Assembly: GCA_018894105.1 (NCBI GenBank)
Contig: CM032119.1
Span: forward strand, 18,741,246-18,805,245
DNA from: Jacaranda mimosifolia
Taxonomy: Eukaryota; Streptophyta; Magnoliopsida; Lamiales; Bignoniaceae
Direction: 5' to 3'
Length of the DNA stretch: 64,000 nt
The position numbers and the translations under genes were made by a program. The first letter of the stretch is position 1; the number at the start of each line of letters is the position of its first letter. Below are positions 12,019 to 23,407 of the stretch, piece after piece. Under the pieces are notes generated by a model. The model worked only from the letters and a program-made list of their open reading frames with translations, was not told where the DNA came from and searched no databases.

Positions 12019-14870
12019 ATGGCCAAAACTCAGGGACCTTCACACCAAACTACCGAAGGTAACAGAGACTCCGAGCTATATTCTCGGTGCTCTCCAGGGT
12101 ACTTCAAAAATATTATGAAAGAGTTGGATGGTAAGATGAGCTTCAGATATACTGAAACACTAAAGAGAACCCCATTTTCTGGCATATCTTAAAATGACTA
12201 ATTTGCATAAATTGAGCACTAATAGTGTTATTAGAGTTGAAGCTCTCTTAAGGAGGTTTGATATCAGGTCCTTTTCTTTTATTTTTGGTAACATTATTAG
12301 TCTTCCTTTTACCACGAGGGACTTTTCTATTGTTGTGGGGTTGCAACACGGGGACAACCTATGAATTTTGATATAAAGATAGATTCAATAACTGTTAAAT
12401 GATTATTTGAAGGAAAAAATAAAAATGCCACTCGAGTCAAGATTTGTAAAAGATTGAAATAGTTGGCAGAAGTATAGTGATCAGGATATAGATGATTTTG
12501 TTAGGATGTACATACTACTAGTTTTCAATTGTATTTTGTTTCTAACTAGTAACTACTCGACACCTAGATTTCTTCTATTGTACGTGGATGGTTTATTTTC
12601 CATTGGCCTTTATGCATGAGGAGTTGGTGCATTTAAGTTTTTGCATGATGAGATTTTGGTGCATCTAGGAGGTGAAAAGGAAAAGGTCCAAAAAAGAAAT
12701 ACTTTGATGGATACAGTATTGGCCTAATCATAAGTTAATGGCATTGTTACTATTAATATTTTTTATTACTATTATTTAGTAACTATAACATGGCATAATT
12801 CTGCTTTTGAATGACAGGCTTGGGTTTATGAATGTATTCCTTGCTTGGGAACGATAAATTCATTGCATTCATTTCCACGATTCCTTCGATGGTATGAGAG
12901 TAAGATTCCCACGAAAGTTGCTGATGCAAACGAAAAATTCAAGAAGATTACTAGAAATATAGTAATAACTTATATTCCTTATCTTTGTTGTTATAACAAT
13001 TTTATATACATATAAAATTACAAACTAAGTTGTCGAGTTATGTTTGAAAAGGTTGTGGATAAGGTTGTGGATATTTATCTGTTTCCCAATGAGGAGAAAT
13101 CGTTGTTACCAATACATCATGGAGCACCAACTATTGATGCGCATGGCTTGCAAGGAATGTTAAGTGAGAAAGAGAAGGAGATAGAATTACTGAAAGAAAG
13201 ACTTTTCTTTTTCGAGAATAAAAGACTTGCTATTGGAGTTGAGGCTAAGGAGAAGAAATACAAAGGGAAATTAAAAGAAAAAGAGCCAGAAGAAGAAGAA
13301 AAAGAGAAAGAAGAGGAGGAAGATAATGAAGAAAAAGAACAGGAAAAGAGGTGGAAAAGAAGAGGAAGAAAAAGAGCAAGACAAAGGGCAAGATGAAGGT
13401 GATGATGATGATGATGATGATGATGGAATTCACCATAAAAGTCCTAAGTTAGGGGATGTTCTACCCTTGGAACTGACCATAGCTTCTATCATGAAAACTA
13501 TGCGAGACCGAAGTGAAACTATGCGAGACCGAGGTGAGACGACCCAAAAAATAAAAGAAATGAACACTGTTTCCCTAGCACCACACCATGAAGGACAAGA
13601 GTAAAGCAAATTGCTCATAAGAACCATGGCAAGGAGAAGAAGGTATGTGTATACAAGTTTTAAATATTGCATTTTGGAGTTTATATACTTGATGTAAGTG
13701 AGACAAATACTGAATTGCATTAAAAAATATACTACATAGTTGGACTGAAGTACTGGTATGTATATTTCATTTTTTATAGGAGAAGATGAAGGTTGTCCAA
13801 AATATTAAGTTAATAGAGATTGGATCTGTAGACTCCAATTTATCATATAATAAGGACTTCTTTAATCAATTTTGAGGATGAATAAATTATAGAGGACAGT
13901 CCAAGATATCTGATAAAGATAGAGAAATTATTAACTCATATTTGCAATGAGATAAAATGGAGTAATTATAGTGAATACACATTATTCTTTTTATAGTAAT
14001 GTTATGATTTGAGTAACATGATTATTTATTGTTGTAGTGTTATTGTTTAGGAGGGGTCTGATCTTCAAATTGGAGGATATGTGTTTTGCAATCTATTGTT
14101 CAGGAAAGAGTTGAGGCCAGATTTAATTGATTGCTACATGAAGATCTTGTGCAGCCCTTCATTCAGAGAAAAATTTGATCACAATATTGGTGTCTAACTT
14201 CATACATGCAGGTGTGTGGTGTTTATTTTGTATTTCCAACTACAAATAACTTGATTTAACAAGTTCTAACATTAATTTTTGGTATGAGGAAATTCTGAGA
14301 GAACTTGAAAAAGCAAATAAGAGGCGTGCTATGAAACAAGATGAAATTCTAAAATTTATTGGTCAACAGAGCACGCGCAAGTTCTTGGAAGAGCTGAATT
14401 TAGATGTGCTGAACAAGTGCCAATTTATTATATTCCCCATTAACAGCCATTATCACCAGTTCCTCCTTATGTTGGACATGATTTAGAAGAAGTTCATACA
14501 GATGAACTCATCCTGGTCTCCCCAGACAAAAACAATGACAAAAGTTTTTGTAAGTTCACTTATATTTGTGACATATTCATCCATGTATTTGAATAAAAAG
14601 TAACAAATACTTTTGCAGGCTAAGTTTTTGACTGAATACCTAAAACACTACTTTGGGTATATTGTGACACAGAAAGAAGTGCAGATACATTTTAGTCGCC
14701 AAAAAAATGGGGACATGGATTGTGGAGTTTATGTATGTCTTTGGGCTAAGTGCCATGCAAAAAACATGAAGAATTTCTGGCATTATGCAAATGAATGTTC
14801 TGTGGATACGTATATTGCTGTAAAAATTCTAACTAATGAGCAAGGTTTAATGTATTCTATGGGAGAATGA
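12019..14870 (+). pseudogene. ULP1/SENP-like C48 protease of MULE A
   Basis: Several exon-like blocks read as the plant transposon ULP1 protein. The N-terminal half contains VEALLRRFDIRSF, TTRDFSIVVGLQHG (12230-12360) and AWVYECIP ... PRFLRWYES (12820-12915), the DUF1985-like part that precedes ULP domains. A Lys/Glu-rich stretch with a poly-Asp run follows (13160-13430). The protease part has the His-bearing FPINSHYHQFLLMLD (about 14440-14480) and the nucleophile in GDMDCGVYVC (about 14710-14740). Such proteins cleave SUMO-like isopeptides, but activity here is unproven. It is broken: a frame change near 12180, a stop after LMLDMI, and several others. The start at 12019 is favoured by ATGGCC; 11995 is also possible. 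The same gene occurs on the minus strand of element B. Confidence 0.82.
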
Positions 14871-15089
14871 TGATGTTCGAATGGTTATTATCTGGATGAA
14901 TTGACTATTTTGTTATTTTGTATTTCAGTATTTTTGGCATTCTTACTGGATAACATTTATAATTTGTGTATTTGGATGATTAGAATAGATGGTGTTTTCA
15001 ATTTATAGTATAATTTAGAAATTTATTTATAAATAGATGCTAGTAAAGATATATATATGTTACAAGTTAGCTTAAAATAGGTACATGAG

Positions 15090-16840
15090 TAGTAGAGCTC
15101 AACACGCATAAACGCAGAAAAAGCAAGTACATAAACACAAAATATAAATACACAATATTAACAAATTAAGTACATAAATGCAGTTATGGAGTACATAACT
15201 GCCAAAATTGGGTTGTGTTTTGCCAATTTTCGGTATCATTCTCAGCACATAAGGGATCGAATTTAATTCAGCCTAATATGGCCATTACGTGATCATAATA
15301 TCACGGCATATTAGTCCTAGGACTCATATAGTCATGATAACTTTACTAATTTTTCATGGTGGTGTCAGGAGGATACATTTGGCTCATGTATCAATGGTTT
15401 ATACCACTCTGAATAAGAGCGCAAGCAATCAGATATGGGTGTTTGAGTTTCCAATCATTAAAACACGTACTATCATGATTATTTCTTCAATAAACCACGA
15501 TTTTGTTCCGTCGGGTGTCTTATGCATTGTTGCACGCATCGAATTGAGTCTCATCGTGGCATTTGGAAAAGCAAGTACATAAACACGAAAAATAAGTACA
15601 CAACATTAACAAATTAAGTACATAAATACAGTTCTTGAGTACATAACTGCCAAAACTGGGTACTTTTTTGCCGATTTTCGGTATCATTCTTAGCACATAA
15701 AGGATCAAGTTCAATTTGGCCTAATTTGGTCATTGCGTGATCATAAGATCATGGCATATTAGTCCTAAGACTCATATAGTCATGATATGCTTACTAGTTT
15801 TCCATGATGGTGTCAGGAGGATACATTTGACTCATGCATCAATGGTATATACCACTCTGAATGAGAGCGCAAGTAGTTGGATGTGGGTGTTTAAGTTCCC
15901 AACCCTTAAAACACGCAATATCATGATCATTTCTTCAACAAACCATGATTTTATCATGTCAAGGTATCTTACGCATTGTTGCACGCATCGAATTGAGCCT
16001 CATCACGGCCTTTGGAAAAGTAAGTACATAGACACAAAAAATAAGTATACAACATTAACAAATTAAGTACATAAACGCAGTTCTGGAGTACATAACAGCC
16101 AAAACTGGGTACTTTTTTGCCGATTTTCGGTATCATTCTCAGCACATAAAGGATTGAGTTCAATTCGGCCTAATATGGCCATTACGTGATCATAAGATCA
16201 CGGCATATTAGTCCTAGGACTCATATAGTCATAATAGGTTCACTAGTTTTCCATGGTGGTGTTAAGAGGATACATTTGCCTCATGTATCGATGGTTTGTA
16301 CCACTCTGAGTGAGAGCACAAGTAGTCGAATGTGGGTGTTTGAGTTCCCAACCATTAAAGCACGTACTATCACGATCATTCCTTCAACAAACCATATTTT
16401 TGTCGCATCACAGTGTCTTACGTGTTGTTGCACACATCGAATTGAGCCTCATCACGGCCATTGAGAAAGCAAGTACATAAACACGAAAAATAAATACACA
16501 ACATTAACAAATTAAGTATATAAATGCATTTCTGGAGTACATAACTGCCAAAACTGGATACTTTTTCATCAATTTTCAGTATCATTCTCAGCACATAAGG
16601 GATTGAGTTCAATTCGGCCTAGTATGGCTATTACGTGATCATAAGACCATGGCGTGTTATTATCAACACATTTAGGATTTTTGGTACCATCCATGAACGG
16701 TTTCACACTACTATAAATGAAAGCGCAAGTGTTTTGATGTACGTATTTGTGTTCCAAACCATTTCAACATGTGTGAATCCAAACCATTTGTCATTGTATC
16801 AATTTGCACTAAACGGTAGGAAAGTGACTTTTACTCAATA
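15090..16840. repeat. Tandem array of 449-bp units in MULE A
   Basis: Four copies of a long unit run head to tail. The landmark GTGATCATAA(G/T)ATCACGG recurs with start-to-start distances of 448, 449 and 449 bp (around 15289, 15737, 16186 and 16635). The last copy is cut short. Each unit contains an AAGTACATAAACAC(G/A)AAA segment, linking it to the GTACTT/AAGTAC core of the arrays in elements B and C. It occupies the place where the body of the transposase gene would be. The short open frames inside are products of the repeat, not genes. Confidence 0.88.
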
Positions 16841-17169
16841 GAAGCACAAGCTTGCTTCCAAAATATTGTATCATTTTGTAATTTATTCTATCATCTTGTC
16901 TACAACATACACAATTTATGTAAATCCACAACACACAATTTATTATGATCTATCATCTCAAAACTCCTACAACTACTAATGTGCAGATTGAGCAGAAGTA
17001 TTGGAGTATCAGAGTGAAAATACTAAATTGCACTAATCTGGTATGAATCAGTGGACTACTAAATATGATAATGTGTAAATAAAGTATCTTATTAAGGAGG
17101 AAGAACATATAACAATTAGGTACTAATAGAAACAAATCGGAAGTATAACGAAAAATTAATGCAACGAAA

Positions 17170-17501
17170 ATATGAAGAAACTTACCAATACATATAATAG
17201 ATTTTCCTTTCACATTTTTTCGAACAACCAACGTATCAACAATGCCGATTTTAAGCAAAATATGCAATCGAATCATATTCAAAACATCATTATCAGTTTC
17301 CAAAATGACATACATTTTCTTATGTGGAGCGAAATACGCAATTTATTAAGCTCAAAACTAATTCCAGGCCATTTTTTTTCCAATCTAAAATAATAATTCT
17401 ATCAAACTCATACCTTCATAAATTGACAAAATATAGAATTCTCCATTGTAGACACAACTTCCTAATAGCTGAGTTTTAGCATCTGCGCCACTCGAAGACA
17501 T
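17170..17501 (-). pseudogene. MULE A transposase, N-terminal exon
   Basis: On the minus strand an ATG at 17501 opens MSSSGADAKTQLLGS, then YILSIYEGMSLIELLF, stops, and MYVILETDNDVLNMI with IVDTLVVRKNVKGK. The exon ends at a good donor (GTAAGT, about 17172-17177). This is co-linear with the first exon in element B (MSTSSEGGVFTQVLG, then LYMTMTNNDDVMNIVLLH) and in element C, and resembles the PB1-like N-terminus of plant MuDR transposases. Stops in the middle show it is decayed. The downstream exons (MuDR, DDE, SWIM) are absent. Confidence 0.65.
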
Positions 17502-18010
17502 TCTTATTATGCTCAAATTCACGAATTCTTACCCTTCTTCCACGCGCAATTAATATACTCTACCTCAAAATAAAGCGGCGATAAATTGAGACAAAGTAGG
17601 CCCCCTTCTTGCTAGTATGTTGTAGCCGATTGCAGAAAATAAAAACAAATAAAAAAAAGGAGAAAGAAGTTTCTTCCGCCGCTAGAAGATGAATAGAAAA
17701 TAGAAGAAAGAGAGAGAGAGAGAGAGTCGGACAACGAGGTTTATAAAATAAGGAAAGAAAAGAAAAATCATTGAACTAAGGTCATTTCAATCATTTTAAA
17801 TAAATGAGGAGTGAAGTCAAAATTGAAACTTTATATGAAAAGCCCAAACTAAGAAATACATGGGCGGGGATTGAATGATAAAGTGAAAATGGGCTTGGGA
17901 TTTATAAATAAGTTGCACTTAATTATATGGCAATTGAAATTAAAATTAAATTACACTTGTCAGAATTCAGATTCGGCTGAAGTCTGAACACGTTGTTTGC
18001 TGTTTGGTCG

Positions 18011-18017
18011 ATAAATA
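18011..18017 (+). promoter_or_regulatory. Candidate TATA box of the HAD gene
   Basis: ATAAATA lies about 107-113 bp before the ATG at 18124. That leaves room for a transcription start near 18040-18050 and a short 5' leader. The end of MULE A is only about 90 bp upstream, so the transposon may contribute to or limit the promoter. Position only; no expression evidence. Confidence 0.4.
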
Positions 18018-18123
18018 GAGACTCCCTATTGTCCGGAACAAAGCATTTGCATCAGAGGATTGGAAATTGTCTGCAGAGAAGGCAAATCGCAGTGTTAGAG
18101 AAAAACCTCGCCACCATCACAAG

Positions 18124-20956
18124 ATGACGATATCTTCAGGTGACAATTCATCCGCCTCATTGGACGGGTAAGTTCCATGCATCCCTTCTTCCACTTTTCT
18201 CCCTTGATTCAGCCTTCGATCTCTGTTTGTTCATTTTTTTCCTTCTTCTTTTTCTTTTTCCCTTTTGGACCAAGTAAACTGCTATCCTTGTGACTCCGTA
18301 TCGTCAGTTTTTGAATACTGGTCTCTGCTTATGTAAATATGATGGTTTGCTTCATCTCTGATCAAAATCTTTGGTTTGATTTGCTTTTTGAGGCTGAGAT
18401 GGAGATGGCTAGGGGCTGGACCGGCCATCGATCCCTCATTTTTCTTAGAAAATCATTCAGAATTCAATATTTAATCGGTCCAATATTTGGAATTGGCCCC
18501 ATCCCGATCCCCAACACTATGCATTCTCGTTGCATCTCTGTTTTAAGGGAGCGTTTTTTCTAATTGAAAATGACCATTTACTTTATTTTGACTGGATTTG
18601 ATGTCTATGACGTCCTTGGTATATGAATGTGGCATAGGGTAGTACTCTATGCTGACTTCAGAAATCTGGATATCTGCCTTCTTTCAGTGTCAGTGATGTC
18701 GTTATTTGTAATACTCCGTTTGGATTAAGCATTTGGTAGATGCAGGTCCAAAGCAAAAGTATCGAAAATGAATTTGATTACATTTTTCTTCATTGGCAAA
18801 TCAAGTGACCATTTGAAAAATATTGTGGATGTACCATGAAAACAGCAACAGCATGTGCATATTAAAAAAGGTCTCTTGTAATTATATGTACAAACATTTT
18901 TGTTCAGTTTCCTCTGAAACCAAACAGAGTATTATATAAACATTTTTAAAAAATATATAAAGATTGATTTTTGTGTACTAGAATCCAAGTTTCCAAATAT
19001 TGATGATTACAGCCCCAGTTTCTTTAATGATGTATTATTTCTTTACATTAGCAGGATTAGGCAATCAACAAAAATTGCACATATTCTGATTATATATGCT
19101 GTGCAAAAGGATTGTGTTTGAGCACAAATATACACCTGCCATTTTTACTAGGTTTATACGTACTATTCTGCCCTATAATTTACTGAATTTGTGATTTAGA
19201 ATGTGAGGTGACATACAATGGAATTTTCTTAGCTGCTTGAGTGCCGCCAATCATCAGAGTTTAAGATTTGCTTGATCACTGGTCTCGTAAACAAAATTCT
19301 TGGAGCAAATTATGGGGGGCCGTTCTTGTTACTGCACAGTTTATTGTTGGCGTCAAATGCTTGAGTAGATCGATTAAATTAAGAAAGATATGTGCGTGGC
19401 TTAAGAAGTAGATTTATGTCCAGTATTGTGATTTTGGTAGCTCCAAATAATATTTTATTTGACTAAAGTATGTGTAAGTATGTGCCTACACGTAACTTCA
19501 GAAAAATGGAGGAGTAATGCTGAAGTACATGCTTGTTTCTTTTACCTAACATAACTCTCAGTTGGCAATCTGTTTTTGCAGAACTGGCTAGTGAAGTCTA
19601 TAGTCAGTAGATAGAAGATGAGAATCTGAAACGGAGTAGGGGAGTAGGTTTTATTATCAAGCGGTCAAGTTTTTGAGTCCTGTATAACAGATACTGTAGA
19701 TTCAACTATAGCTAATTAACTATCATATCTTATGGTGGTCTAGAAATTCCTTATGGGTATCTGTCCTTTGATTTAATTGCTTATCTCTAATGTCCATGAA
19801 CTTTTCATTTTCTGGTTTGGAGAGTAAAGAAATTAATTTTGCTTGTCTGTATCAGAACTCTTTCTCTGTTGCAACTTGCTCCACTTGAAGCAGTACTGTT
19901 TGACGTCGATGGCACGTTGTGTGATACAGATCCCCTTCATTATTTTGCTTTCCGTGAGATGCTTCAAGAGGTAGGAAAGATATGTTATTTGCTTTTACTA
20001 TTCTATTTTCATAAGATTTCTCCATGCATGATGTCAATTCTTTCATTCTAGGATACTGTATATCAAGGAAACATCTATTATTATACCAGTGCAATCCCAA
20101 ACTATTCTCTCTCAATAATTTAATTTGGATCTAAAAGACATTTGTCCTTTCAACAGATTGGCTTTAATGGTGGTGTGCCAATTACTGAGGAATTTTTTGT
20201 TGAGAATATTGCCGGCAAACACAATGAAGATATTGCTTCTACCCTTTTCCCAAATGATCATGAGAGGGGTGTAAAATTTCTGGATGACAAGGAAGCAATG
20301 TTTAGGAGGTTCCCCTTCCCCCTTCTTGAATCCCACCCCCCACCCCCCGAAAAAAGAAAATTAAATAAATGCAGGCATTTTTAGTCTTACCCTTGCTTTT
20401 CATTTGGAGTGGGATATACAGGATAGTTAAGGAGAAATTGGAACCTGTAAAAGGCTTGTATAAATTTACAAAGTGGATCGAAGATCATGGACTGAAGCGA
20501 GCTGCAGTCACTAATGCTCCTAGAGCCAATGCCGAGTTGATGATCTCAATGCTTGGACTATCAGATTTCTTTCATGCTCTTATTCTTGGAAGCGATTGTG
20601 AACGTGCAAAACCATTCCCAGATCCCTATTTAAAGGCGCTTGAAGTGCTAAATGTGTCAAAGGAGCACACATGTGTGTTTGAGGTTTGACTTCCATTCAT
20701 GCTCACGCTTTAATTGCTTAGTTTGTTTTTCTTTTAGACTTCCTATGCACTGTCGCTGGTTCAGGATTCTGTTTCAGGAATAAAAGCTGGGGTTGCAGCC
20801 GGGATGCCTACAGTTGGCTTGACAACTAGAAATCCAGCAGAACTATTAACGGAAGCCAAGCCTGCTTTTCTCATCAAAGATTACGAAGATCCAAAACTTT
20901 GGGCTGTTCTGGACGAGTTTGATAAAATGGCTAGGGAGAAAACAGGTGCAAATTGA
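18124..20956 (+). CDS. SGPP: HAD-superfamily sugar phosphatase (SGPP-like), 254 aa
   Basis: Five exons join in frame: 18124-18167, 19856-19970, 20157-20308, 20422-20683, 20765-20956, all with GT-AG introns; exon 1 encodes only about 15 residues. All four HAD motifs are present: nucleophile FDVDGT (D31, D33), TNAPRAN (T134), K167 in AKPFPDPY, and the acidic pair E191-D192 in FEDSVSGIKAG. The cap-domain part is GFNGGVPITEEF. Known family members dephosphorylate small sugar phosphates, and the sequence matches the Arabidopsis At2g38740/SGPP type in length and motif spacing. No signal or transit peptide is obvious, so it is probably cytosolic. It ends KTGAN and a TGA. The gene sits between MULE A and a TRIM element. 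Substrate is inferred from the family only. Confidence 0.92.
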
Positions 20957-20983
20957 AATGTGGACATGATTGATGGTTGCTAT

Positions 20984-21007
20984 GGGGGGGGGGGGGGGGG
21001 GGGGGGG
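20984..21007. repeat. Uninterrupted run of 24 G
   Basis: A homopolymer of 24 G residues begins 27 bp after the HAD stop codon, thus in the likely 3' UTR. Such a run is rare in an AT-rich plant genome. It could form a G-quadruplex in the mRNA, be a hypervariable tract, or have an assembly-derived length error. Confidence 0.9.
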
Positions 21008-21518
21008 CGAGTATAAATGGAGTTTAACAATTCCAAGTGTGACACATGATCACCCAAGAATAACAGAATATTACTAGTAAACAGGAAAAACTCATTAGTG
21101 AGTTTTTGAATCTAAATTCAGCCTTCACTATATTTTGTTATGGAATAGAAGTGCTTAGTGATAGTTTTATTGTTCTTTGCTAAGAAGGAAATCTGACTCA
21201 GGGTTGGGAGTGGACCGTAGGCACCCTTACCTATTCATTGTTTTTCCTTGAGCAATGAATAATAATATATTTTAGATAGTCAGATAATGTATTATGGAAT
21301 GTGACTATCTTCTTCCATTCTGATATAGTGAATAATAAATATATTTAGTCCAACCCAAGAATTCCAGCAAGTTGATATAGCTGGACTTTGCTTATATAAC
21401 CATTAACAGGCAAAAATCTGGTGATGGACTCCACTTTGTTAATGTAAGCTGCAGCACACTCAACTATTTCCTCATGTATGTTTATTTTGAAGTATTAGAT
21501 TGGATATGCTAATGTATT

Positions 21519-22212
21519 TGTAATGCTTGAGTAATAACAATATAAGTTTTGGCTAAAAACCTCATGTATATTCATTGGATATTCTTTTTGGGAAAGTTAA
21601 TAATAGCCAATTTCATGATGTATTCAGTGAGTTTAGAGGCAATTCTTGCGTGCAATGGGCTCGTGGGTCTAACGCATAACAAATGGTATTAGAGCCGATC
21701 ATCAGTTGGAATATTAATAGCAAAGTATCGTATGGGCAAGTTGATGATGGCCAATTTCAAGATATACTCAGTGGGTTTGGAGGCAATTCTTGTGTGCAAC
21801 GGGCTTGTTGGCCTAATGTGTGACAAATGGTATTAGAGCCGATCATCAGTCAAAATATTGAGAGCAAAGTGCTACGTGTTTGGGAGTCACCTCTTGAACA
21901 TTAGGGGCAAAGTGTTATATACGCGGGAGCACTTTTTGAACTCGTAGGAGCCGACTATACGGTGACTGTTCTTGGACTTTGTCATGCCGCGACGAGAACA
22001 TCATCTTCTGAATGAGGGGTGATTGTTAATGCCCCATCTTAAATAAAAATACTAAAAGAATTACTACCGTATAAGCTTCAGCTAAAGAACTTATATGCGT
22101 CCATTAGATTTTATTTTTTTTGGACAAGCTGGTCATAGCCTAATTTCAAATACACTCGGTGGGCACGGAGGTAATTTTTGGTCCAACAAGCTCGTGGGCT
22201 TAGGGCATGACA
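21519..22212 (+). mobile_element. TRIM-type LTR retrotransposon with extra LTR/PBS copy
   Basis: The 5' LTR (about 21519-21681, TGTAATGC...CATAACA) is followed by the primer-binding site TGGTATTAGAGCC (21684-21696), complementary to initiator tRNA-Met. A second LTR-end copy with its own identical site follows (about 21733-21825, PBS 21828-21840). A purine-rich tract (about 22011-22022) precedes the 3' LTR (22024-22212, TGTTAATGCCCC...CATGACA). All three LTR parts share a GGCAATTCTTG(C/T)GTGCAA(T/C)GGGCT-like or related block. The total is about 694 bp without coding sequence, as expected for terminal-repeat retrotransposons in miniature. No 5-bp target duplication was found. Confidence 0.8.
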
Positions 22213-23390
22213 TTATCTAATCTAAAATTACATGCACCTTGTGTGATATAAATCCAATATTAATTTCCAGTTTGGTATGAAAACTCTTCATCATATAATG
22301 AGATATTCCATGTGGAAGGTGGAATGTTCTTATATAACCTCTTTTACCATTTATTAGTAAAAGTGAAAATGTTCCACAATTGGAAGGTGGGATGTTCTGA
22401 TTCGACCTCTTTTGCTTTTTATTACCTAGAAGTCATACCACACCGTTCCTACATACATAAATTTATCTAATCATACATAATGCAGAATTAATTATAATAA
22501 TAAATAATAAAAAACTTAAATTTTGCAAATAATACAAATAAATATATAATAATAACTACACTAAATAACCTACAACGTTTATTTTCAAGCGCATCAACTT
22601 CCAATAAATTTGATAGTGAATAATTAATCAAATAAAAGTAGAAATAAAATACAGAGTTCTAATGGCAAATAAATCAAAATTATTTATGAAGTCAAAAATT
22701 CAATGCATAATTAATTAGTATTTGCCGGCTTGAATTAGTAATACTTGCATCTCTTTATTGATATTATATTGTCTAATATTATTATTTAAAGTTTAAATTT
22801 AGAAAAAAGTTCAATATTTATGAAATTATAAAATTTTTAGTGATGTTTTAATATATTTAAAGTAATTATGAGTAATTTAAAACTATTAAAATTACATTAG
22901 CTCAAGAAACAACAAGTCTGCATCTTTTAGAATATATTTTTTTTAGTTATTTAGAGTTTGAATTTAAGTAAATATTTACTTAATTCATGCTGGAATTTTC
23001 GCTAAAAATTCAATTTTCAAGCAAACATTTTAAAATATCATATCTATCTCATTTTAATTTTATTTTCTATGAGAAATATATCATTTCATACATCTTTTCA
23101 TGCTCTATAATATGATTTAAAAAATTATGTAGTAAACTTAGAAAATTTGGGTTCAATTTTTTAAATTTAAATAAGGAATCTCTAAGTAATTAAATTTAAT
23201 TATTTTTCCCAAGCTACTTATTTATTTTCACCAAATTTTAGTCGCATGATCTATATGCCGAGATCTACATATATATAGTGAAAGTTTGTGCCAAAATTCT
23301 ATACTTTCAAAACTTATAAATTTTAATTTTTCCTTATGCATAAAGTAATTATGTGTGATTTGATCACATAAATAGGCAACAACGAGCCTT
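22213..23390. other. AT-rich stretch, no gene seen
   Basis: No ORF, RNA gene or clear repeat boundary is visible. The first part repeats a short motif twice (GAAGGTGG(A/G)ATGTTCT at about 22315 and 22383). Confidence 0.6.
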
Positions 23391-23407
23391 AGTGCTTTGA
23401 TGCCAGT
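23391..23407 (-). promoter_or_regulatory. Minus-strand primer-binding site and LTR end
   Basis: Read on the minus strand, ...TTCCCAACA is followed after one base by TGGCATCAAAGC, which matches the initiator-Met primer-binding site (TGGTATCAGAGC) at 10 of 12 positions. This would be the 3' end of an LTR lying to the right (about 23407 to roughly 24000, with a TATATA-type box near 23943). The body of the element to the left is too decayed to recognise. Confidence 0.45.

Larger units (their letters stand above)
10762..17918. mobile_element. MULE 'A', ULP1-carrying Mutator-like element (7157 bp)
   Basis: A perfect 9-bp target duplication TTAATTATA flanks the element (10753-10761 and 17919-17927), the hallmark length for Mutator. 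The terminal inverted repeats are long and imperfect. Both ends carry CA(G/A)TCCCC at about 50 bp from the tip and a second block with CACTCC(C/T)CA further in (10762-10930 against about 17780-17918). Inside are a ULP1-like protease remnant on the + strand near the left end, a 449-bp tandem array, and the N-terminal exon of a MuDR transposase on the - strand near the right end. The rest of the transposase is missing. Termini are homologous to elements B, C and D. Confidence 0.9.

Noticed and set aside
15289..16612. Series of similar 60-110-codon frames on both strands
   Set aside because: They recur with the 449-bp unit and reflect the tandem array, not a gene family.
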